Source of the DNA: Phytophthora colocasiae
Lineage: Eukaryota; Oomycota; Peronosporomycetes; Peronosporales; Peronosporaceae
Assembly: GCA_018806915.1 (NCBI GenBank)
Contig: JAGKQI010000101.1
Coordinates: forward strand, 806,001-870,000
DNA length: 64,000 nt
Direction of reading: 5' to 3'
Made by a program: the position numbers and the translations under genes. The notes under the pieces are model-generated. The model was given only the letters and a program-made list of their open reading frames with translations, was not told where the DNA came from and ran no database searches. Below, one piece after another: positions 55,801 to 64,000 of this stretch; within the stretch, counting starts at the first letter, position 1, and every line of letters begins with the position of its first letter.

Positions 55801-57117
55801 TTATACTGTTGAAGTGTAGCATTTCACAGGCTGCCCCGGTCCGTGCCGTAGCACAACGGAATCTAGCGCGACACTTTCGTAGCTACGCGTGAAATCCCCA
55901 AGAATTCGCAAAGCTGAAAGCCCTGACAGGACACTCACGAACTCACACTGTGTTGGTGGATCCCATGACTTGATGATATTCTTTGGGTCTTTCACCCAAC
56001 CTGCAAGTTCGTTCAGCGGCAGTTTGAACTGGGTGGTGGTGCCATCGTATGAAAACACTGGGCTTAGCGGCATCGCTAGTGTAATGCCAGAAAATTGTGC
56101 ACAAGTCGCACACTCCAGCTCAACAAGATGACCCGTGCCTCCAGAGTTCAAATTTGCGGCATCAAAACTGCCTTCTGCCGATGAAAGCACGAAATCTAAC
56201 GACCCACCGTAGGCTGACCAGTGGTTACCGAGGAATTTAGGCGGAGCACTGAAGTACCAAAGCATGGAGTCGTCACCTGTATCCTCGCGACGGTGGATCA
56301 CAGCATCGAGGCCATAGATATAGTAACTCAACTGGACTCCACGCGAAATTGGCTGGAAATACGGCGAGTCAGCGTCTGCACCGTTCGATACGATCTTCCA
56401 GCCGTCGATGTCTATGTCAAAAGTGCTGGACACTAATGCGTCATTGGTGGTGATCACGACAATACCTTCGTTCGACGTGGTTACTCCATCACTGACGGTG
56501 TAGCGAAATGTTGCAAACTGCAAGGAAACAATCAGCAAGATAAGATATTGGTTTTCAAGTTCTTCATCCGCACCTTATTGTCTCTTCGCGGGCCTCCAAA
56601 CGGTGGACGCAAGAATACAACTCGATTATTAGAGCCCGTGACAGCAGTGGGTGCTGTAGTGATCGGTGATTCCGCTCGCTTCGGATCGTAGCTGAAGATA
56701 ACAAGAAGTTAAAAGACGTATCGACTTTGAATTGATACCGGTGTCGAGACTTGCCCGTATTCACTAAAAATGTCCGAGAGCTGGTAAATTTCTCCATTGA
56801 GCGGGAGCGACGTGATCGTGTAAGACAGCTACAAAGATGTCAGAACTAGCAGAATCAGAAGTGCTTCATATCAATACCTTTGCGCCGTCATAGTTGAAAC
56901 CCTTGAGATACAACACTTGTTCTGCTCCAGGGTCAACGTGGTATACTAAGTTCCGCGCAATTGGTGTCGGACTGCAACAAAAGACGACAACAAAGCTTCA
57001 ACCAATACTGCACATGCCTTCTTGCCTTTTTGGCACTTACATTACGGCGGAAGCCGATACCGCCCACAACAGCACTAAGACATAACGCAGTAGTGCCGAA
57101 ATCGATCCACACCTCAT
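55801..57117 (-). CDS. Secreted laminin-B-domain protein
   Basis: Five exons (57041-57117, 56878-56971, 56755-56828, 56574-56691, 55801-56517) join to 359 residues. A signal peptide covers residues 1-24. Residues about 25-135 resemble an extracellular Ig/cadherin-like repeat (LSYTITSLPLNGEIYQ, then FATFRYTVSDG). Residues about 150-345 match a laminin B (domain IV) module: GWKIV, then LWYFSAPPKFLGNHWSAYGGSLDFVL, and a C-terminal cysteine motif. The third intron starts GCAAGT at 56754-56749, a classical GC-AG intron. It is the only way to keep the frame found in the next exon. Such proteins are probably adhesive or matrix-like; the role is unknown. Confidence 0.8.
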
Positions 57118-57267
57118 GATCGTTTCAAGATTTGTGAAGCTAAAAGCTCGAAACGCGTCCATTCAGCTAAAACGGTTCTGCGTACGTGTCAAAAGCATAT
57201 CGAATTGTGTTCTATTGGCTATCGATTGCCAGCAACGAGGATGTTTGTAGTGCTGTCACTCTACATC

Positions 57268-58821
57268 TCACGCGTTCTTTTGCTCCTCCGCGTGAACCTT
57301 CTTGAGCATTTTGATGATCGCGTTGGCTGTAGCCTCATTGCGGGGTACACCGCGACCCATTGTGTACATTTCAGCGAGGTTTTTCCACGCCTCCATTGAG
57401 TCTCGATCAGCAGCTTCTTGGTAGTACAAAAACGCCTTCTTGAAGTCCTTCTCCACGCCAATGCCGTTGTAGTAGAGAGCACCGAGACAGCAAAACGCAT
57501 CGGCGTGGCCCTGTTCTGCTGCAACCATGTAGAATCCGCGCGCCTGTTCGTAGTCTTGGTCGAACTCGTCACTGCCGTGGAAGTAAATATCTGCCATGCA
57601 GAAAAATGCATCTGCATCACCAGCCTCCATGGCCTTGTCCAGGTTTTCAAGGAACTTAGCCCGGTCAGCAGGGAAATCGTTGGTCTCGTCACCCGAGCGG
57701 TACAGCTGCGCCAGGTAGTACAAAGCAGCCGGATGACCCTTGCTGGCCGCCATCTCGATCAGCATGAGGCCACTCTGAAAGCTAGGCTCAATCTCCAGAT
57801 CCTTGTCACCTTGGTGCAGCAGCATTCCCATGAAGAACTGCGCCGAGATGTCACCAACCTCTGCAGCGCGAGTGAAGTATGGGATGGAGGCGCCCTTATT
57901 CCCTGGAAACGGCGGCTCCGCGTGTTGCACACCCTCAAAAAGCATCACACCAAGGTTGTACAGCGCGTCCGGGTGAGGGTTCTGGTCCTTTGTCACGTTT
58001 GAATACCAGGCAGTGGCCTCCAGTGCCATTGGTGGGTCATGGCTCAAACATAGGTTGCCCAGCTGAACATGAGCATCACGATTGGTGTTATCAGCCGCAC
58101 GACGAAGCCACTCCACCGCTTTCGTGGTGTCTAGCTGAGTCGTGGCAGGGTCGGCGTGGTCATCGTCGCCATTCTCCAGTAGAGGCTCCAATTTGACTTT
58201 AGGGTCCAGCAGAAACTCCACTGTTTTGCCAAACGCGCGATCCAGCTCGCCTGTTGTGGCATGTTGCACCACAGACGCGGCACGAGCAGCCTTAGCCTGC
58301 TTCTTGTGCCTCTGCTCCATCAGATACTGCTTGTACGCAGCTCGAGCGCTTTTCCGGATATCTTTAATGTTCTGGGCGTCATCTTCGCGTCCAGAACGCT
58401 GGCGATTAGCCTCAGCGTCACGAATGAGCTCTTTGTTCTTGCGTTGGGTATCATCTTCGCCGTCTTCTTCATCCTCGTTCAGCAGTAGCGACCCCAGCAG
58501 ATATTGTGCATCGGCGATGTTAGCGTGAGCTGCCACACCAAGATATCCCATGGCTTGAGGCAAATCATCACCATCCAGAAGCTTCTTTGCCTTCTCAAAC
58601 GCCTCGTACGCCTACAATTAGAGACACAAATGCTAGCATTTTAGCAACAACAAAAAACTGCTGACACTAGAACCTCGCACCTCTTTCTCGCTAATAGCAG
58701 AACTGAGTGATCGGACGCCAACACCGTTAAACTGTCGTGAAGATAGCAAACTCTGCCAACCGATAGACACGTGTGCACGACTGTAAGCAGCCGCCGCAAC
58801 TCGTCCAACGTGACGCATCAT
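57268..58821 (-). CDS. Mitochondrial SEL1-like repeat (TPR) protein
   Basis: Two exons, 58681-58821 and 57268-58611, join to 494 residues. The first exon encodes a typical mitochondrial presequence, MMRHVGRVAAAAYSRAHVSI and onward, with Arg, Ala and Ser and no acidic residues for the first 40. From about residue 70 on the protein is a series of SEL1-like repeats (GNLCLSHDP, ALYNLGVMLFEG, AQFFMGMLLHQGD, ALYYLAQLYRSGD, AFFCMADIYFHG, AFCCLGALYYNGIGVEKD, AWKNLAEMYTMGRGVPRN). A charged insert of about 100 residues follows the first repeat. SEL1 proteins act as scaffolds, for example in ERAD (HRD3); here the presequence suggests a mitochondrial role instead. Confidence 0.8.
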
Positions 58822-58921
58822 GATGCCCAAGCTCAGTTGTGTGGCTAGGAAATATCCGGATTCCGGATACTCCTCTAAAAATGAGGTGGTCCACACATGA
58901 CGATCTTCAAAAGACGTACAA
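58822..58921. promoter_or_regulatory. 100-bp bidirectional promoter with a perfect palindrome
   Basis: Only 100 bp separate the SEL1-repeat and EGF-protein start codons. The centre holds TATCCGGA-T-TCCGGATA at 58853-58869, a perfect 8-bp inverted repeat with a one-base centre, which is a good candidate binding site for a dimeric regulator. Confidence 0.45.
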
Positions 58922-61533
58922 ATGACGATGAGCCGTTCGCGATGGCTAATTCTCTCCGTATGGCTAGTTGTATCACTGTTCGAGTGGAGTGGGGTATATG
59001 CAGCCTGTCCCAACACTTGCAGTGGTCATGGCACCTGCACAACTAAGGGTAACGGCTACTTCTGCTCGTGCTATAAAGGCTTCACTGGAGGAGACTGCTC
59101 TAGACGTACGTTCTGAATGGTTTCGTGGATTGGTAAGTTTGACGAGTATTTATCGTGTATGGTAGGCTTATGTCCGACAGGACCGGCGTGGAGTGACCTC
59201 CCAGTTTCTACAGACCGGGCCCATCAACCAGTGACGTGCTCGAACCGAGGAAGCTGCGACCACGTCACAGGACTTTGTACTTGTGACCTTGGTTTCTCCG
59301 GACGTGCATGCAATCGAAGTACGCATTATGATGGTTGAAGCAGTTCGTGAGAGCGTGAGGTTTTGCTTACTGGTTGGTAATGATATAATAGTGAGCTGTC
59401 CAAACGATTGCGGTAAGCACGGCGAATGTCGATCGATGAAGCTCAATGCTCAACGCAAAGACAAAGGACTCCCACCTGCGGTTGTCTACAACTCAATCTG
59501 GGATAGCGACATGGTGCATGGCTGTGTTTGTGAAGAAGGGTACGGGGGTGGAGACTGTTCTCAACGTGAGTGGTTCACTCTGTTGCTAAATGAGGTCTCC
59601 CTACTAACTCCGGAATACTTAACAGGCCTGTGTCCGACTGGCGATGACCCACTTACTGGAGCTTCTACAGATTCCCTGTTCGGGTTTCAGAAGAACGAGA
59701 AGCAAACAGTGTTTTGCGCTGCTACGGTACGTGTTAGCTATTTTGTGTTATCTGTATGATTCTAGCGATGGATATTATTGGTGCATCCGTGTAGAGCGGA
59801 ACGTTGACTCTATCGTATCGGGGGCAAACAACAGCTCGCATTGATGTTCTAGACAATGCCGATACGGTGTACAAGAAACTTAATGTGCGTGACATTGTGT
59901 ATAGAGGGGGGTTACTTTCTTGTCTTAGGTTTGTATAATGGGTTTTGTAGGCTTTGCATACGCTGCAAACTGTTAATGTACTGTTTGGCGGCACCACTAC
60001 CACCACAATGTGCACTGCAGACGGCAACATGGTTACTATTGAGTTCACGCAGAATTTCGGGCCGTACGTTTACCTTGCCATTGCTTAGCCCACTACCGTG
60101 ATTTGTCGATTTATGAACGTCTAATGCCCAGATTGCCGCTGCTGGTCGGAGATCCATCCCTCTTGGTTCACGCAGGCATCGGCATGACACCGAAACTAAC
60201 GATCTCGAAGGCAGAGGTTGGCTCCAAGGAAAACGAACCATGTTCCAACCGCGGTCGCTGTGATCTTACCTCTGGTGTATGTACCTGCTACGTGGGCTAC
60301 ACTACCAGTAACGGAGCTGGCAGTCCAGGTGACCGTGGTGACTGCGGTGCTATCGACTCCACAGTCGGGGCCATTATCGCATGCCCAGTACGTATAAATT
60401 CCGGCAATGTTCCTACTTAGTGTAGCTCACTGGTGATAATGTTGTGTGTAGGGTGAAACTGCTTGCAGTGGTCACGGATATTGCTCTGGGGCACCTCAGT
60501 TCCGCTGTTTCTGTGTAGCTGGATTCACTTCAGGAGACTGCTCCGTCCGGACTTGTCCTAAGGGAATTGCCTGGTTCGATACGCCTACAACAGACAACCG
60601 CGCCCACGCTTTGGCGGTTTGTTCAGGCATTGGCGTGTGTGATGAATCCATTGGAGCGTGCACATGTCCGTCACCATTTGATGGTGCCGCTTGCGAGCGA
60701 CTTTCGTGCCCTCTAGGGTTAGAACCGGTCTGCAATGGACACGGTCGATGCCTCACAATGGCTGAGCTAGCACTGGAAGCTCGCACCAGTTTGGACGATC
60801 CACTGAGTATCACATACGGCAGCACTCCAAACGATCCGCAAACTTGGGACTTCAACAAGATTCAAGGTTGCGTCTGCGATAAAGGCTTTGAAGGTCACGA
60901 CTGTGCTCGGCGTTCATGTCCGCGTGGTGATGACCCAAGAACGACAGGCCAAACACGTGAGGTTCAAACTATCCGCTGCGTTTACACGGCGCTTGCCACG
61001 TTCACGCTCAGCTTCCGTGGCAAAGTATCGCCGGTGCTGTCGTCGAGTATGATAGCAGCAGATATGCAAGCCGCACTCGCTTCCGTTTCTACTATCGGTG
61101 ATGTCCAAGTATCGTACTCTGCCGGTCCCAATAGCGGAGCGTGCACACTCAGTACCCAACCTACCAATATCATCTCCATCACCTTCATCTCAGCGTTGGG
61201 GGATCTTCCACCACTTCAAGTCAACGTTGACCGAAACACAGTCTTACTGCCCGTTTTCACTATCAACAGCGACGGGATTAGCGGATCTGTTCGTGGCACC
61301 AACGAGAACGCCGAGTGCTCTAACAAGTACGTTTGGGAAGTTGATGCCCATCTAGCCAGAACTAACCCTTATTCCTTGTATCTTGTAGTGGTCTTTGTGA
61401 CTACAACACAGGGACGTGTCAGTGCTTCGAGGGCATGGCTAGCAGCAATGGGCAAGGTGGATTGGGGCTTCGTGCAGACTGTGGATATCTTCTTCCGGAA
61501 ACTGTTAGGCTGGCCGATGTAACTGAGATCTAG
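58922..61533 (+). CDS. Secreted multi-EGF-domain protein
   Basis: Nine exons (58922-59105, 59166-59318, 59392-59565, 59626-59726, 59795-59884, 59951-60063, 60132-60387, 60452-61326, 61389-61533) join in phase to 696 residues. A signal peptide (LILSVWLVVSLFEWSGVYAA) covers residues 8-27. EGF-like modules repeat the pattern CxNxGxCxxxTGxCxCxxGFxGxxC: CSGHGTCTTKG, CSNRGSCDHVTGLCTC, CGKHGECRS, CSNRGRCDLTSGVCTC, CSGHGYCSG, CSGIGVCDESIGACTC, CNGHGRC and a last CSNNGLCDYNTGTCQC. Beta-strand-rich repeats (TLSLSYRGQTTARI, then a second in exon 8) lie between them. The arrangement recalls tenascin/teneurin-like EGF arrays seen in oomycete and protist surface proteins. No transmembrane helix is seen at the end, so it is probably secreted. 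Adhesion is inferred. Confidence 0.85.
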
Positions 61534-61716
61534 TTGAAGCGCAAATGGTGTATTACTTTCGCGCTACTCGCAATTATTACAGCTAGGATAGATAGGTATG
61601 GAAAGACATACACACGCCTACGGCGATCCAATCAGTAGCCGTGATTGTAACTCGCCGTTCGCGCGCGATAAAGGGGCTTCCGTCTACTTGCTAGTGCTCA
61701 CTGTACGGGATCATGC

Positions 61717-63999
61717 TCAATTAGTAGCAGTCACCTCGTCCCACTCGTACCCGAGCACGCGCGCCATGAAGCCCGACTTGGACTCCTTCTGAGCCGACCG
61801 CATTTTAAACACGGCATGACACGTACGGCACACACGCTGCGGGTCTTTCACTTGCTTGCCGCCGTTAGTCATGCGTCCTGGGAACTCCTTCGGGAACCGG
61901 TGCATCTCGACCGTAAATGCTGAGCAGTCTGAGCAGCATACACGACCACAGTGGCGGCAATGGTGACGTCGGTTGCCAAATTTGAAGTTTGACGAACACA
62001 ACATGCATGACCGGCGCTCCTTTTCATCAATCCACGTTGGTGGCTGTGTGATCGCGCTAAATAGTTTCTTCAAAAACTTCTTGTTTGCCACCTCAATCAC
62101 CATGCGGCCCTTGGCATCTGGTGCATTCAAAGATGCGCCGTGTTTGATCAACGCACAGGCAATATCAATCAATTCACGCTCCACAGCAACGTGCAGCAGC
62201 GTAGAACCATCCGCAAGCTGGATGTTCGGGTCGGCCCCCCTTGTCAGGAACAGCTCCGTAATGGCAGGGTCTGTCTGGCGGGTCGTCATGATGTGAACCA
62301 CTAACGGGGTCTGGAATCGAGCATTCACCTTGTCCACTTCAGCACCGTGTTTAATCAAATAGTCCACGAGACGGAATCCGTTCTTACGATCACGAGACAC
62401 GGCAAAGTGCAGCGCATTGTTCTCGTTGCGGTCAGTCAGAAGAATCAAATCGTGAATATCGTCGGACTTGCACAGCTCCATGACAATCTGGTAGTGGCCC
62501 TTCCGAACTGCCAAGTGAAGTGCAGTTTGGTGATGCTTCAGCTCGCGGAACAGCACATCAGCCTTAAAATGAAGCAATAGTTTCACCGTCTTGGCGTCAC
62601 CACGATCCACGGCGTTAATAAGGGCAGTTCGTCCATCAGCGTTAACAATGTTAGGCGTGCAACCAGCCTCCAGCAGCATTCGAGCAATACGCGGGTCCTT
62701 GGTCAAGTGCAGCGGCGTGTTACCATCGTCATCTTGAACAAGAACGTCCGCTTCCCAATCTAGAAGGATGCCAACAACCTCAACGTTCTGGTAAAGAGAC
62801 GCTGTGTGTAGCGGCGTGCGGCCACGACGATTGCGAGCGTTGATGTCCGAGCCGTTCTGAAGCAGCTTAAGTACGTCTTGCTCGTTGCAGCAGTTAGCAG
62901 CCACGTGCAGTACCGTATCACCTGGGTCCATTGCGACTTGGCGAGAGGTGTTAGGCATTGAGTAGTCATCATCACCGTAGTCCTTCGTAAAGCGGAAGCG
63001 AGATACAGCACGACTGCCACGAGACTCATCAGAATTCCTGTTGGAGTACCGAGGGAACTTCATAGATGACTCACGGTCTCCGTCCGATGAGTCATCAGAC
63101 ACAGGGTCTGAAGACGCAGACTGAGCAGTCAGGCGGTTTTGCTCCTCAAGCTCTGCAGCCTTGCGTTTCTCATCCAAGATTCGCTGTTCTTCGGCCGCAC
63201 GACGCTCCTCCTCACGCAGTTTCTTCTCAGCAAGCTCCTGTTGGCGCTTGAGTTCAGCTTGTTTCTTGCGGTGACGCTCGCGCAGAATGTAGAACCGACA
63301 ACGAGTATTAAAACCACGAATCACCTTCTGGAGCACAACAGCAGACACTTGCATGCGAGCGTAGCGACGACGAGCAATCAGACCGCGAACAGCAGATTGA
63401 ATGAGCACCACGAATTCTCCGTAACGCTTAGCCAACTGAGCCTCCACGAACTGAATAGCCGAGCGGCGGAAAAACACGCGAGTCAGACCAACTTGAATCC
63501 CTGCGACAGCAGCTTCCTGGCTATCCGATGCGCCCGCCAACTCTGGGTACCGCTCGGCATGTGCCTTCAGCAAGAACTCCACCAACAAGCTAGCAGATTC
63601 CTTGCGTTCAACACTATCGAAGTCTTCCTCGGCTGACTCCGCAGGAATACGCTGCAAGTACTCGCCATTGGCCAAAGGGCGGTAACGCTTAATAAACTGC
63701 TGGTGTGCAATTCGTACAGGGTAACCAGCACGGTTCACACGAACTGCTTCCAGAACACCACCAGCCTTCAATTGGTCACAGATCCGCTTTGAATTCAGCA
63801 AGTTCGCCTTGGCTTTGTCGTTGGGTTTCAAGCAACGTACGTAGTGGCAGTCGGTGACGTTAATAGTTTCCAGCAAAGTCTTCAGCTGAGTACGGAACTG
63901 CAGGCCCAGGCTCACGCGTGCAGCAGTGCTCGAAGCGCGGCCCTTCGTTTTTCTTACAGGAGTCTTTTTTTCAGGAGATACTGCCAAGAGTCCACGCAC
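61717..63999 (-). CDS. Myosin-IQ-ankyrin-FYVE protein, C-terminal part (5' end beyond the window)
   Basis: The frame is open to the right edge, so the motor head is mostly outside. The visible 760 residues start with the end of a myosin motor domain (VTDCHYVRCLKPND, then LNSKRICDQLKAGGVLEAVRV). Converter and lever arm follow, with two or three IQ motifs (for example VLIQSAVRGLIARRRY and VVLQKVIRGFNTRCRF). A Glu/Arg-rich coiled coil is next. Residues about 375-640 hold six to eight ankyrin repeats (GRTPLHTASLYQNVEV, GNTPLHLTKDPRIARM and others). Residues about 650-725 are a FYVE finger with the canonical RRHHCRHCGRVCC motif. Such myosin-ankyrin-FYVE fusions are known mainly from oomycetes. The protein probably moves PI3P-bearing vesicles on actin. 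It converges on the EGF gene. Confidence 0.9.
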   Translation of the reverse strand: MRGLLAVSPEKKTPVRKTKGRASSTAARVSLGLQFRTQLKTLLETINVTDCHYVRCLKPNDKAKANLLNSKRICDQLKAGGVLEAVRVNRAGYPVRIAHQQFIKRYRPLANGEYLQRIPAESAEEDFDSVERKESASLLVEFLLKAHAERYPELAGASDSQEAAVAGIQVGLTRVFFRRSAIQFVEAQLAKRYGEFVVLIQSAVRGLIARRRYARMQVSAVVLQKVIRGFNTRCRFYILRERHRKKQAELKRQQELAEKKLREEERRAAEEQRILDEKRKAAELEEQNRLTAQSASSDPVSDDSSDGDRESSMKFPRYSNRNSDESRGSRAVSRFRFTKDYGDDDYSMPNTSRQVAMDPGDTVLHVAANCCNEQDVLKLLQNGSDINARNRRGRTPLHTASLYQNVEVVGILLDWEADVLVQDDDGNTPLHLTKDPRIARMLLEAGCTPNIVNADGRTALINAVDRGDAKTVKLLLHFKADVLFRELKHHQTALHLAVRKGHYQIVMELCKSDDIHDLILLTDRNENNALHFAVSRDRKNGFRLVDYLIKHGAEVDKVNARFQTPLVVHIMTTRQTDPAITELFLTRGADPNIQLADGSTLLHVAVERELIDIACALIKHGASLNAPDAKGRMVIEVANKKFLKKLFSAITQPPTWIDEKERRSCMLCSSNFKFGNRRHHCRHCGRVCCSDCSAFTVEMHRFPKEFPGRMTNGGKQVKDPQRVCRTCHAVFKMRSAQKESKSGFMARVLGYEWDEVTATN

Positions 64000-64000
64000 G

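Overview
This is a nuclear genome fragment of an oomycete, most probably a Phytophthora-type plant pathogen. The lineage call rests on family content and gene style, not on a database match. It contains a FYVE/GAF paralog pair, an EPIC-like cystatin cluster, a myosin-ankyrin-FYVE protein and zoospore flagellar genes. Introns are short (about 50-130 bp) with GTRNGT donors and CTAAC-type branch sites, and genes are packed 60-250 bp apart. Joined coordinates given in the entries were built by hand by matching splice sites and phases.

Layout. 0.5-10.5 kb: two FYVE-GAF paralogs lie tail to tail. A 5.45-kb Ty1/copia LTR retrotransposon (2895-8343) sits between them, inserted exactly at the stop codon of the right-hand gene. 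11.7-20.3 kb: a housekeeping island with a RIX1/PELP1-like ribosome-biogenesis protein, a NIPA-type Mg2+ transporter, a MAK/ICK-type (RCK) kinase, TIM10, and an LRR protein with an ERICH6/FAM194-like C-terminus that carries an apparent one-base frameshift. 20.4-24.3 kb: three tandem cystatin-like, single-pass membrane proteins, of which only the last keeps the QxVxG inhibitory motif. 24.5-34.7 kb: a 10.1-kb Ty3/gypsy element with ~970-bp LTRs, full of frameshifts. 34.7-38.0 kb: gene-poor sequence with a tRNA-like fragment. 38.0-40.2 kb: a 2.25-kb Mutator-like element (99-bp TIRs, 9-bp target duplication) holding a transposase fragment and a gene-like pseudogene.

40.4-64 kb: a dense gene island. 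In order: a secreted or membrane metallophosphatase, DRC10/IQCD (flagellar nexin-dynein regulatory complex), TTC1, WDR5, PWP2 (SSU processome), RPC34/RPC6 (RNA polymerase III), a C2H2 zinc-finger protein, a TMEM209-like protein, a membrane-anchored endonuclease/exonuclease/phosphatase, a laminin-B-domain secreted protein with a GC-AG intron, a mitochondrial SEL1-repeat protein, a large secreted EGF-repeat protein, and the C-terminal part of a myosin-IQ-ankyrin-FYVE protein running off the right edge.

The genes share themes more than operons. Ribosome and Pol III biogenesis is represented by RIX1-like, PWP2 and RPC34, the last two sharing a CCAAT-containing bidirectional promoter. Flagellar function is represented by the RCK kinase, DRC10 and possibly the LRR-ERICH6-like gene. 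Secretion and the cell surface are represented by the cystatins, phosphatase, EEP, laminin-B and EGF proteins. Gene-dense islands alternating with transposon blocks fit the 'two-speed' genome architecture described for Phytophthora.
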